A DNA stretch of 64,000 nt from Pyrrhosoma nymphula (lineage: Eukaryota > Arthropoda > Insecta > Odonata > Coenagrionidae), in NCBI GenBank assembly GCA_963573305.1, contig OY754327.1, forward strand, positions 141,958,855-142,022,854, in the 5' to 3' direction. The notes beneath the pieces were generated by a model. That model was not told where the DNA came from. It was given only the letters and a program-made list of their open reading frames with translations, and ran no database searches. The first letter of the stretch is position 1; each line of letters starts with the position of its first letter. Positions 51,222 through 62,036 of the stretch are shown piece after piece. The position numbers and the translations under genes were made by a program.

Positions 51222-51461
51222 GAGGAAAATCTGGAGATTACCAGGAGATAAGGAGCTACTTGCCAGCTTCTTCGTCATCATCTTCTCTTTCATACCCGTA
51301 CATCCCATCTGCAATGCCCACTGCTCCCAGTGTGAGGATCCTGGCCAATGGTTCCCTATTGGTGCAGCACGCAAGAGAGGAGCAAGAAGGCTATTACCTT
51401 TGTCAAGCAAACAATGGGGTGGGGACCGGAGTGGGGAAGGTGGTTCACCTTAAAGTTAACT
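51222..51461 (+). CDS. Dscam2: Dscam exon: Ig8 second half
   Basis: Reads GGKSGDYQEIRSYLPASSSS, a Ser/Tyr/Pro-rich linker (SLSYPYIPSAMPTAPS), then VRILANGSLLVQHAREEQEG, YYLCQANNGVGTGVGKVVHL and KVN. The NGSL--QH---E-EG-YLC-A-NG-G-G block is Dscam Ig8. Acceptor taattcttcag and donor AACT|GTAAGT, phases 1 and 1. The linker between the two half-domains is about 20 residues longer than I would expect. It falls at the same loop that is expanded in Ig7A and Ig7B. Confidence 0.92.
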
Positions 51462-52206
51462 GTAAGTTTAATTAGTTCATTATTTCATTTTTATTTTAGT
51501 TGTAGTTTGCATGGGGCCATTTACTCTTTTGCTAAAAACTACTCCAAAATCGCTTTGTCACTAGATGGACTCTAAAAATTAATTTTGATGGTGAAATTGT
51601 TTTCTTCTAAAATCACCTATTCACACAAAACTTGCGGTATGCAGAAGTTGCCACCCACTAAACTGATAATCCTACATTGTCAGAGATCTTTTCACCCATC
51701 TGACTCGAGCAGAATGGTTCATTGGTCAAGTGGATCACTTGCCAGTGCATAAATGTTACAACAATCTTTAGTTTTTGGTAATTTTTTTACGAAAAAATGA
51801 AGTTTTGAAAAATTTTAGCCTTGATTTCAGAAAGGTAATTTCACTCAGTGATCTGAGCACAACTCAAAAAATAGCTCACAGTCATAGCAGGATTCATGAC
51901 AGCTAGAGCTTTGCGATTATCACAGGGATAAGAGCAAAGGCTACTGATGTATTTTATGGCATAAAGAATTCAAGTACACACTTTTTGGAAAATGTACTTC
52001 GAATTTCATTACATTTAACTTAATATTTTATAGGCAACAGATTGAAGAATGGAAAAATGTGTGTCACCACTGTCGGAAGAATCAATAAAGTGCTGTGAAT
52101 GACCTCTTTTTAACTTCATTCTATATTAAGGAGAAATTTGCATGCAAGGATATTTTTCTATTAACTCTTATTTTTTAATGTATTTTTAAAATCTTTTATT
52201 TCACAG
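51462..52206 (+). other. Intron between Ig8 and Ig9
   Basis: 745 bp, AT-rich, no element recognised. Confidence 0.7.
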
Positions 52207-52354
52207 CTGCACCTTACTTCCCCACTCAGTCTCAGCCAATTACTGTGAGAAAGGGGGACGTTGCCACATTGCATTGTGAAGTGGGAGGTGACCAACCAAT
52301 CAGTATAGTATGGCTCAAAGGGCTTGATGTTCTCAATCCATCTACCAATTATAG
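52207..52354 (+). CDS. Dscam2: Dscam exon: Ig9 first half
   Basis: Reads SAPYFPTQSQPITVRKGDVA, then TLHCEVGGDQPISIVWLKGL and DVLNPSTNY plus two bases of an Arg codon. The AP-F opening, RKGD-A-L-CE--GD-PI-I-W and the N-RY end are the Dscam Ig9 pattern. Acceptor ttatttcacag and donor ATAG|GTAAAT; phase 1 at the start and phase 2 at the end. It is separated from its second half by only 246 bp, the shortest intron in the window. Confidence 0.92.
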
Positions 52355-52600
52355 GTAAATAATATCACTTTTTAATAAATGTTCATATTTAAATCACAAT
52401 CAAAATTATCTGAACAGCTTACTCCAATTGTCAAACTGTTCTTGGATCATAGATGAGAATAAGTTGTCATAATCTTATGAATGAATTTATAATGAAATTT
52501 TTTAATTTAATTTTTCCATTAATTTTGTAATTTATTTTGCTGAAGTATTTTGGACCTTTGTGTGGAAATGAAATATAATTGTAACCGCTCCTTCTTCAAG

Positions 52601-52761
52601 GCATTCAGTAAAACAAGAAACTGGTCCAGGTGCATCTGGGTCAACAACTTCATCATCCTTGCAAATTGGTGGAATAGAGGGTAGTGATGGTGGTCGATAC
52701 ACTTGCCAAGCTAGCAATGCCTTTGGTCGAGATCAGCAAGTGATACAGCTTATTGTTCAAG
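52601..52761 (+). CDS. Dscam2: Dscam exon: Ig9 second half
   Basis: One base completes the split Arg codon. The reading then is HSVKQETGPGASGSTTSSSL, QIGGIEGSDGGRYTCQASNA with the second cysteine, and FGRDQQVIQLIVQ. The S-L-I-----SD---YTC-A-NAFG-D pattern and the VQE linker to FN1 match Dscam. Acceptor ctccttcttcaag and donor CAAG|GTAAAA; phase 2 at the start and phase 1 at the end. Confidence 0.92.
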
Positions 52762-54303
52762 GTAAAAGACCTGTTCCTGTCCTCAATACTTTGAGATTCC
52801 CTCTCCATTAATCTGCAGATAGCACTGATTGCATTGTATATACTACTTCAGACATGGATTGTACATATTCAATGATTAATAAAATTCCTGAGGCATATGA
52901 AAGGATAATTATAAATAAGTTGTGTGTGGTTTTGAATGGCAATACAGAGATTGAGCTGTTACTGAATTTTAGTTAGGCAATACATGATAATAATAAAGTT
53001 ATAGTGATGATTGAATGGGGCCATGAGTGACTGGTTTGAAATAAAACAGCATGTAGAACAAGGGTGTGTAATGTCACTGCAGCTGTTCAGTGCTTTTATG
53101 GATAAATGTGTGAGAAATGCATATTGTAATAATGTTGTAGTCATTGTTGGAAATGTTAACGTCCACTTTGTGCAATATGCTGATGATACTTTGTTGTTTT
53201 CTGAGAGTTCACAAGGGCTCCTGAGTAATTTCAGTGAAGGGACAGAGAGGATGAAATTGAGGGTAAAAGTGTCAAAGGCAATTTACTGGTTTTTCACTAG
53301 GAGAATGGGAAAAAGTATTGTATAATTAGAGTGAATGGTAAATTGATAACTTAAAAAGTGGATTAAACATATTGTGTTCCTTGGCCAAATGTTTGTGGAA
53401 GATGGAAGGATAGATGAGAATATTTAGAAGTGTGTATAACTGGAGGAAGGAAAGTGGAGGTTGTATGTTGAGAACATCGAGGAATGTTTGTCTAAGGAGC
53501 AAACATCGCTGTGTGAAAAAGGCACTCCTTGCCGCTTCATTGTATATTATTGTTTTATACTATTTTAGTTCTGACCATTTTACACATACCTACTCTTTCC
53601 CTCAGCATCAACTATTTCTTAATTTTTATTGTTTTATAGTTTTGTGTAAGACAAAAAGTTAATACCCATAGGAAGATATAGAAAATTCAAAGTGTTGGAC
53701 CTGATTTTAGTCAATAAAAAAACACGAAAACCTGAAAATTTCTGTATTTGGATATTTGCTGGAGAACTTCTCAGGCTCAGAATTTAAAGTGTTAACATGT
53801 ATGAGCACGCAATCCAAATGCATGCAAATCCACGCAATGAAATGTTCGAGAAAAATCTTGGTTTTGACTCTAATGACACAGTAATGGAGGAATCAACCCT
53901 TTTGGCTGTTTACGTGCATGCATGTGTTGTGATATAGAAATTAGGTTGAATGTCCTGAGTGTTGAACACTCAGATGGGCATCCTTGTGAATGTGAACTTT
54001 TGGTGCTTCTGTTTTACGATTTGTTAATTATGATGATATGTGTGATTTACCTATATGTATTACATTAAAAGATTTGGGAAAGGATTGTTCTGAATCCCTA
54101 GGTTCTGGCTTGTTCTCATGCATGAGTTCAGTTTGAACTATAACAGTGTCAGTCCACTCAGATACGCATTCTCAATTATTCTTCAATATGAACTTCTGGA
54201 AAAAAGGCACATTCACAGTTGAATACAGTTAATTACATAAGTTAGTCTGAATTATTTTTCAGTGTTTTCATATTTCATAACTTTCATGAATTTGAAATTT
54301 TAG
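52762..54303 (+). other. Intron between Ig9 and FN1
   Basis: 1.5 kb. A LINE reverse-transcriptase relic occupies about the first half (52999-53540). The rest is AT-rich with nothing named. Confidence 0.7.
52999..53540 (+). mobile_element. Non-LTR retrotransposon reverse-transcriptase fragment
   Basis: The forward frame reads NGAMSDWFEIKQHVEQGCVM, then LQLFSAFMDKCVRNA and VHFVQYADDTLLFSESSQGL with the YADD catalytic motif of reverse transcriptase, then MKLRVKVSKA. After a stop and frame change, VFLGQMFVEDGRIDE follows. This is the finger-palm part of a LINE RT (V-QGCVMSP-LF--FMD ... YADDT-L ... VNVSKSK ... YLG--F-EDGR). Stops and lost frame mark it as a pseudogene fragment in the host orientation. 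Confidence 0.8.
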
Positions 54304-54474
54304 AGCCTCCTCCAAGCCCTACCAGACCTGAAGCTGCCTCAGTTGGAAGCAGATATGTTGATCTGAAGTGGAAACAAGGAGAGCCACCAATAACACCAGC
54401 AAGTAGCCGAGATCATACTTCTATTGAGGGAACTGATGTCCAAAAGTTCATCCTCCAGTACAAGGAAATTTCAG
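54304..54474 (+). CDS. Dscam2: Dscam exon: FNIII-1 first half
   Basis: Reads EPPPSPTRPEAASVGSRYVD, then LKWKQGEPPITPASSRDHTS and IEGTDVQKFILQYKEIS. The PP-P opening, the hydrophobic LKW strand and the I-KF-LQYK strand are FNIII A to C' features, and the glutamate at the junction follows the Ig9 VQ end as in Dscam. Acceptor ttgaaattttag and donor TCAG|GTATGC, phases 1 and 1. The stretch between LKW and KFILQY is longer than usual for FN1, with about 15 extra residues. Confidence 0.9.
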
Positions 54475-54957
54475 GTATGCTGAATGAATAACGAATGTAA
54501 TTATGTATGTATGTATATACTTTGGAACTATGCATGCATTAGCTTTCAAGATTCTTTCACACATTTATAGGAAGAGTTGTTTTTTTATTTCATTTTTCAT
54601 GAAACTAATGGTTGATAAAGGAAAAATTTGGCTAAATCAGTCATTTCAATTAGAATTTTCATTACTTTATTATTTGGCATAAATGTATACAAATGTATAG
54701 ATGAGGAGAAATTTACACCAATTTATTCAGATCATTCAAATTCTCTCTTTCGCTAAATTATATATTTGTATTATTTAGGTTAGTAACTATAAAATAATAT
54801 GTATTTTTAAATGTAAACAATGAATTTGAAGATGAATATGATCCAATTTCTCTGCTAAAATATGATAACCCCATTTGATAATTCTTGCATGATTTCTTTT
54901 TGTTTGAATATTTGAATTTGTGTGACATGCTTTTACATAAATGATGCATTCTTTTAG
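54475..54957 (+). other. Intron within FN1
   Basis: 483 bp, AT-rich, with a short TATG repeat near 54502-54522. Nothing else seen. Confidence 0.7.
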
Positions 54958-55351
54958 AGCCATGGTCATCTGCTGTTGAGATTGAAATACCAGTGAGTGG
55001 CGATGCTAATGATAGGCAGCAAAACCGTCATGGTTGGCAGCAGCCCCAGTCTCCGTGGAGTCCTGTATCCACTACTGGTGCTGTTGGCCAGTGGTACCAT
55101 AAGCGCATTGATTCACTCCGCCCTGCTACTCGATATGCATTCAGAGTGGCATCTGAGGGTGCTGGTGGCAGAGGAACATATGGTGAAGTGTTGGAAGTTC
55201 GTACGGAACCACAGAGGCCCTCAGCACCACCACGCAATGCAATTTTACACCCTCTTAGCTCTACAAGTCTGCGTCTATCTTGGAATGCTCCGCCCATTGA
55301 TGCATGGCATGGAGATGTTCATGCATATGCTGTTGGAATTCGTGATGCCAG
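54958..55351 (+). CDS. Dscam2: Dscam exon: FNIII-1 second half and FNIII-2 first half
   Basis: Reads EPWSSAVEIEIPVSGDANDR, a polar Gln/Ser/Pro-rich loop (RQQNRHGWQQPQSPWSPVST), then IDSLRPATRYAFRVASEGAG and the FN1 end EVLEVRTEPQRPSAPPRN. FN2 follows with SSTSLRLSWNAPPIDAWHGD and VHAYAVGIRDA. L-PAT-Y-FRV-AE--G and LS-LR-SW-PP-----G are standard FNIII strand F and B-C motifs. Acceptor tcttttag. The donor AG|GTTTGA is weak (no G at +5), but the phase-2 end joins perfectly to the next exon. Reading on past it soon leaves Dscam-like sequence. Confidence 0.9.
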
Positions 55352-57121
55352 GTTTGATATGGGCATTTTTTTTTATTCTTTTCCATTTTTATCTAGAAAT
55401 TTAATATATTTTAAAATGAATGAGCTGTAAAAACAATTAGTATTCAGCTGATTTGATCAATGTAATTACTTATGTATTTCCAGTTGAAAATTATTGAGGA
55501 ATTGGTCAGAAATGCAACTTGCATTTATGAATAACCAATACAATTTGGCTGATCTCGGGTTTCTTAATTATTAGAAAATATGTAATAGATAAATTAGTAA
55601 TCAATTGACCAACCAGCCCATGCTGATTAATCAATATCAATCAATCAAGCAGACGTTATTAACCGTCCAATTAATTGACTGATTAATTTCTTTAAAATGT
55701 AAAGTAAACTCTTAGTCATACTTCTAGGGATTCCCCATTAATTATTCTTTTAGTTAGCTGTTGTTTTCCCATGATAGCCACTGAGCAGACTTGAAATGCA
55801 AGTGGAGTTTAATGTGATCTAAGAAACCAATTATGAGGACTATGATTTACTTTTCTGGCCCCCCAGTGGAACATTGACGTTGAATCAACGTTGAATCAAC
55901 GTTGAATCGAATTAATTCTAGGAAATCAACGTTGATCGACGTAATATCTACATTGATGTGATGTTGACTGGTCGATGCCAATTGTTTACGTGGAATCAAT
56001 GTAGACGTAACTTCGACGCATCGACGTTGACAGTGAAAATGTAATATCTTCGTGGAATCGACGTAGGCCAATCAATGATTTTAATACTGTCTAATAATTT
56101 ATATAAAATATTTCTACCACAAGCAGCAGTTGTTTCTATTAGCGAATGATGTAGATACACTACACACGTAGCGTAATCGCAAAATTACTGCCTTAAAAGT
56201 ATGTACATTTAAAAGGCATCATTAAGGCTTAAATTCCAAATGATGAAAGCGTTGAACTTGTGTTTTATACTATGTAAATCACAATTTGATATAGCGTTTA
56301 AGAAAATAGTTCAATATTCGTATAAAACCTCTCTTCTTATTATTTTCCATGACTTTCAGTCACACCATTAATGAGTTTTTCTTTCATAATTCACGGTCTT
56401 GCCTTCAACTAGTGAGATCAATATTTCTTGCAAGTGATTCATTGGTTTTGAAAATGGCAACTTAGTCCAATTGCCATTCATGTCATAATAATAATAATAG
56501 TTTTATTAGCCAAAGAACCAATACAGGCAAGTAAATGGTATATATATCCATGGGGCCTGCTACATGTAACTCATAACTCCAGAATTACTGAGAAAAAGGA
56601 ATTATAATGACCACCATAGCTCCTTTGGTTATTACAGAAATTTAAGTAATTCCAATCAAAGTTATTTGAAGTTCTGTAATAACCAAATTGCCTTCAGCTG
56701 TTTATCCTTCCTCCCCTCTCTCATTCTATACTTCAGCACAAATTGCAGGTGTTGCCTGCATAAAAATCCTTCATACCTATTGGCTGCTGTGTTGTTTCCG
56801 ACATACTCTCTTTGTTTCTCGTGCTCTCCAGTGCCTATTTGCCACTCCGCAGTCTTTTTAAGTTACCAGATTACTCCAATCATTCTGTAATAGGATATGA
56901 GCTAAAAATGTGAACAAATATGGCCCAGAGATACCGATAATTCTTGCGTGGAGGGAAGTCACATACATATTAGCACCCTCTGTGTAAGAACATGCAAGTG
57001 CAATGAAATAATTTTTAACAAAATAAAACACATGAAATTATTTTTTCTTGTTAGTGATGAGCATATTATGGTGGAAATATTTTAATGCGGTCTTTTGAAA
57101 GATTGTATTATCTATTTCTAG
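55352..57121 (+). other. Intron within FN2
   Basis: 1.8 kb. It contains the AACGTTGA-repeat cluster (55870-56080) and a short ATA run near 56485-56500. No gene seen. Confidence 0.7.
55870..56080. repeat. Cluster of ATCAACGTTGA palindromic units
   Basis: Three tandem 11-base units (atcaacgttga with slight change) start at about 55872, followed by looser copies atcaacgttgatcgacgta, cattgatgtgatgttga, atcaatgtagacgtaa, atcgacgttgaca and atcgacgtagg. Each core (TCAACGTTGA) is self-complementary. It is probably a repeat-derived MITE end or small satellite. Confidence 0.65.
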
Positions 57122-57438
57122 TTCTGGGTCCACACACTTCAACTTTAGTACCTATCCTGTGGAAGAAGTGGAAGATGATAATGACCTAGATAACCTTGAG
57201 GGAGAGAGGAAAGTGGATGTGAGCAGAGGTTTGGATCTAAGACCAGAGGATGCATGGGGGACAGATATGAGGCAACAACATTTTGATCAGCACTTAGGAA
57301 GTGGGTCGACTTATCATTTTTCATTGGTACTCACAGGCTTGAGGCCCTTTTCTCGCTATGCTGCTGTGGTTCAGGCTGTCAATCAAGTGGGTGCAGGGCC
57401 ACTCTCGGAGCCAGCAGAAGCACAGACAATTGAGGATG
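57122..57438 (+). CDS. Dscam2: Dscam exon: FNIII-2 second half with acidic insert
   Basis: One base completes a Ser codon. The exon then reads SGSTHFNFSTYPVEEVEDDN, a charged stretch (DLDNLEGERKVDVSRGLDLR), HFDQHLGSGSTYHFSLVLTG, LRPFSRYAAVVQAVNQVGAG and PLSEPAEAQTIED. L-PF--Y-VV-QA-N--GAGPLSEP is the Dscam FN2 F-G region. Acceptor tatttctag and donor GATG|GTCAGT; phase 2 at the start and phase 1 at the end. Odd: about 45 mostly acidic and polar residues lie between strands C' and E, where Dscam relatives are usually much shorter. Confidence 0.92.
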
Positions 57439-58410
57439 GTCAGTATTAATATTTTTTTATATCAAACCCAAATCTGTAAAAATGCACTCTATGATCATAA
57501 TATTGTTTTGGTAAATTTCCCCTTTCTCTTTAGCATAATGCCAAAATGCATCAGGATTTATTTGCTGTTGACAAAGACGCAGTTTCTAGCTAGTGCATGC
57601 AAAAACTAGTTTACAACTATAGGCTTCCAAATATGTATGTGTATACAAAACCCCTGTATCTATTTTCACCTACAATAAATAAGTACAACTAATGAATGAT
57701 TCAGGCTGCCAAAATTATGTGCAACTTAAGAGTTCACCATAAAAAAGGGGTGAAGTCCCTTACAAAATATTATTTTCTTTCCTGAGATACAAGGCCAGTG
57801 AGCAATTACTTTTGTGTTGCTAATTACTATGGTTCTATTTTGTAATGTGTAAATTACCACTGCATTGAATGGCATGTATGATGCAAAAGAATTATGATAC
57901 ATTTAACAGTGATGCAATGTCTTTGGCACTATCAATCAAGTTGTGAATAAATATGAAGGAGTTGTTAGTTTATGAGTAGGAAAGTATGGCCATGTAATGG
58001 GTGTGATGACATCAATTACCTAAAACCTTCAAACATAGCCTCTCATCAGGCACAAGAGCTATAACTCAGCTAGTACTCCACCATCCTGAATCAGGAGGTT
58101 AAAAATATTTTAGCCTCATAGCTTACAAATCCAACTTTCACCACTTGTATCAGCTCTCAGTATTTACTAACCAGTTGTTGAACATGAACTCCAAAATATC
58201 ACTTAGGAAACCCCTCTGACTAATTCATATAGACCAGAGCTTAAGAAATATTGCTACTTAATTTAGAAAAGAGTGGAAGGAATAAAATGTACTGTTTATA
58301 TGCAAGTTTTGTGTCAAAAAATTTAATAAGGGTTTTAAGTCATAAATAATTTAAATTAAGGCACTAAAATATTTATATAATTGTATTGAGAACAACTTAT
58401 TTTATTTTAG
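57439..58410 (+). other. Intron between FN2 and FN3
   Basis: 972 bp, AT-rich, nothing recognised. Confidence 0.7.
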
Positions 58411-58557
58411 TCCCAAGCATGCCTCCTCAGGATGTCAGATGTGCAGCACTTACTCCTCAGTCACTTCAAGTGAGCTGGCAGCCACCTCCATCATCCCATG
58501 CGCATGGCATAATCAGGGGATACAAGCTTACTTATGAACCAGCAGATGATGTTTCAA
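58411..58557 (+). CDS. Dscam2: Dscam exon: FNIII-3 first half
   Basis: Reads VPSMPPQDVRCAALTPQSLQ, then VSWQPPPSSHAHGIIRGYKL and TYEPADDVS. P--PP-D--C--LT-Q---V-W-PPP----G-I--YK--Y-P-D is the Dscam FN3 pattern, including the unusual cysteine after DVR. Acceptor tttattttag and donor TCAA|GTAAGC; phases 1 and 1. The last base starts a Met codon completed across the next intron. Confidence 0.92.
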
Positions 58558-61056
58558 GTAAGCTTATAACTTTAGTGATGGGTATACATATGTATTAGTC
58601 AATTTTAACATGCTTGGATGACACACAAAAATGAGTACCTCACTGAGCATAGACATATCAACACTTAAAATATTGACTTTGTTGTAATATGTATATCTTT
58701 GTTGTATTATGTGTACAGCTTCTTCCAAAAACATCATTCCTCTTCCAATGTAACTTGTCATAGTTTCTTTCTGAGGCAACTTGAGAACTCTGTTGGATGC
58801 CTTGCGATTACTGACCACGTATGATTCCCGTCCTTGGAAAGCTTCCTGGTTGCCAGGTTTGCAGATGAAATCACTCACCATAAATGTTATCAAGATGGAG
58901 AGGGAGGAGGAAGCTGTGGAGATAGGTCCTCCTGTGGAGACCTTCTCATCATGTAAACAACTGGAGTTAAAATCCCTTTCCATGGGCTTAGCTAAAGGTG
59001 ATTTTTTATGGTGGTTCTCACAGCAATGGGGATTCGATAGATTTCGAAATGGCATTGGAGAATGATGATTCCAGCTTTTGTGATCCTTACTGGGTGCATC
59101 AAGAACCTAGGTGCAGAACACAGTTGAGAATAAGTCATAATCAGTTGTTATGTTCTTCATTATGCCCTTACATAAAACTCTAAAGCTTGGACCATAATAG
59201 GTACTCCAAATTTGACAGCGCCCCTAAAACTCACTAGCCAATAGGTTATATTCTCTAGCTGCATTATTTGTCCCCATAAATGATCAATGCATCTAGTAAA
59301 GGGTATTTGAGATTTTCCTACTTATATTCTTCGCAGTTATAGCCACCCCTATGCCAATCCTTCTACTTAACCTATTTCCTGTGAGAGGTTTCACATATGC
59401 AGATCGGCTGGTTTGTTCTCAAGCAGACAATTTCATAATTGCAGATTCTGCAATTTTGAGTGCCTATGCACTGTCAGAGATATTATGCAGTTGTGTTAAA
59501 TGCAAACTTTTTCATCTGAATATTTTTTTATTAATACTTACCTATATTTGTTCATTAAATTCTGCACCAATATGTAAATCTACAACAAAAAGTTGAAAAT
59601 TGGCTTTCAGGGGTCAGTAAATTTTAAAAACTTCACCAGGATTCTTACGATTGCATGCTTTAACTTTTAGACTTGCATGTTTTAACTTTGCTCACAATTC
59701 ATCTAAGTCCATACCCTTTAGCTGTTTACTTAGGTATTTTTACAAAGAGCAAGCTTCTGGGAATAAATCCTCCACCTTACAGGGGCAAGATGGTTCCAGC
59801 AACCCAAATAAAATGTCTAGGGCAAGAGAGTTGTTTACTCTTCCTATTAATTGTAAGTTTTTTGGTTGAAAAACATATTCAACTGGTGTCCCTCAAAAGG
59901 AACATATTCAGAATTAAAAAATGATTTTACTGTGTAACCTAGCACTTATTTCTTTTGGTATTTCATTTAATGGCTTCTTTGAAACTATAGCTATTTTAAG
60001 CAACAAAACATATTGTTTTTATCCAACATTTTTAACTAAAAAATTGATTTATTTGGACTAGACTCAGATTACCATTCCAGCCTCACAAATTCTCCTCCTC
60101 TGTGACAATTGTGGCATGATATTTGATGTCCACACAATGACTATTCAGAGTTCTCGCTATGCTCCTCTCTCCTGACAACCAGATAGACTGACTCATGAAA
60201 TTCGTATTCCACCTCCGTTGCAACTTCCTTGTTTACATTGACTTGACTTTTATGAAAGAATCTCTCCTCATATTCCTTGCTGGAAAGCAAAGCGATTAAG
60301 TTCACCTTCATGCCATGCCATTGCATGCTGCTTTACAGGGTTGTTGAGCTGCAGGAGAGGTTGTGTGGAGTGGGTTGCATCTGACAGTGGAATGATTTTT
60401 TTGTGAGTGGCAGTACTGCCATGAATAGCTGTTCTATCATAAAAATCTGTTCGCAGTGATGTCAATAATTGTGTTTTGCTAACATTTTTATGTACATAGG
60501 GTCAATGTTACAGCTTCTAATTTTTTTTAGTGTTAACACCTATTTTATGAGTTTGATTAAAGATAGAAGCCTTATTTTATGAATTGCTTACTTCAAAGTT
60601 ACACAATAGAGCCTATTTTTTTGCATTCTATACATATTCTAAATCACTTGCTGTAAGTCTAAAAATAATTAACCAAGGCACTGAATGTATGGCACAGTGT
60701 TTTTGTTCTCCTGTGTTTTGAGAAAACAAAGAGTCTGGATTAATACATGACTTAATGTGCTCAATTTTTTCCGGCTCAACTTTGTGGAAGTTTTTTTTCA
60801 TTAGCAGATGTAATTTCATATTTGCATTATGGCAAAAACCAAATGCCACCTTAGTGAACACATATTGCATTTGGAACTATGTACCTACCTTCTATTACTT
60901 GGTAAAGATTTCATTCAAAGTATGCCTGATACCACCTTTGCATTAATTTCTTGAATATGTACTGAGTGATATCTATGCCTCATTCAATTTGAATTCTATT
61001 TGAAAAATTATAGTACTCTGTGCAACTGGGCATAATGTCTTTCCTTTTGATTTTAG
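58558..61056 (+). other. 2.5 kb intron within FN3
   Basis: AT-rich. The region 58700-59060 has overlapping open frames on both strands and higher GC, which could be an old insertion, but neither translation resembles a family I know. From 59100 to 61050 I see no gene or named repeat. Confidence 0.6.
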
Positions 61057-61215
61057 TGTCTGATGAAATGTGGGAAACAAAGAAAACAACTGCCCTCACT
61101 ACAGTGCTGAGTGGTTTAAGGCGATTTGCCAACTACAGCCTGAGGGTGGCAGCTTTCACTGGTGTGGGAGATGGAGTTGCAGCTCTTCCTATCCACTGCA
61201 GAACTGATGAAGATG
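61057..61215 (+). CDS. Dscam2: Dscam exon: FNIII-3 second half
   Basis: Reads MSDEMWETKKTTALTTVLSG, then LRRFANYSLRVAAFTGVGDG and VAALPIHCRTDED. L-GL-++-NYS--V-A-T--GDGV---PI-CRT-ED is the closely conserved F-G end of Dscam FN3. Acceptor ttgattttag and donor GATG|GTAGTT, phases 1 and 1. The split Val codon joins to VPGPP at the start of FN4, the same domain-boundary join seen at every other domain edge here. Confidence 0.93.
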
Positions 61216-61918
61216 GTAGTTTTTTTATTTCCTTGAGGAAAATGTTAGATTTATATTAAAAATACATACATAGTAGGTACAAACCATAGGTAAAGCTGAA
61301 TAAAACATTTTCAGGATACTGGCAATTTTTCTGGATGTGAATTAATCTGGTGTGGAAGCATGTAGGCAATTATCTCTCTTAGAGTTAGTTACCTCCCTTT
61401 TTGCTGCAATAAGGTTTTGAGAAAAGATTTTTAGTTCAATTAACTGTATCTACTTCATTTAACTGGATCTGATTTGAATGACTAACTGGTTGCATGGTTC
61501 CTCATCTATACATGAAGTTCATAGTGTTCTCACCTAGTAGCATAACGAGCTGAGTCAGTTGGTATTCTGGTACATTAAGCACATCTCCATTGGCTCTACA
61601 CAGGCCAATAGGAGATGCTAGGGATATTATATCTTTCTCAATGCAGACTTTTCTTTGGTGGATGTCCATGTCTTTAACCTTTTCCATCACCATACATTTT
61701 TTGGAGTATGCTATCCATGGGTATAAAATATCCATGGTTTCTGGGGATAGTCTTTAGGTATTTTGGGGATATGCCACATCTTTTGCCAGCTGGGTTGGAT
61801 GGAAAATAATCTTTTAAATTAAAATAAAAAGTATGATTGAGAATTGCTTCTTGTTATGATACTTACATGATATTACACTCAGATTTCAATAATATCTAAT
61901 GTGTTTCTTGCATTTCAG
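61216..61918 (+). other. Intron between FN3 and FN4
   Basis: 703 bp, AT-rich, nothing recognised. Confidence 0.7.
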
Positions 61919-62036
61919 TGCCTGGCCCACCTGCTGATATAAAAGTAATTGTTAGCTCACCTCAGTCTCTACTTGTGTCTTGGCTTCCTCCAAGAGAACC
62001 AAATGGCGTCATAACAAAATACAATCTCTATAATCG
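61919..62036 (+). CDS. Dscam2: Dscam exon: FNIII-4 first half
   Basis: Reads VPGPPADIKVIVSSPQSLLV, then SWLPPREPNGVITKYNLYN plus two bases of an Arg codon. VP-PPA-IK-------LLVSW-PP--PNG-ITKY-LY-R is the Dscam FN4 A-C' region. Acceptor ttgcatttcag and donor CG|GTAGGG; phase 1 at the start and phase 2 at the end. The reading frame is closed after the donor, so the exon boundary is secure. Confidence 0.93.

Noticed and set aside
58564..59065. Overlapping open frames (163 codons minus, 94 codons plus) within the FN3 intron
   Set aside because: I could not link either translation to a known family. It may be an old insertion, but there is not enough to call a gene.
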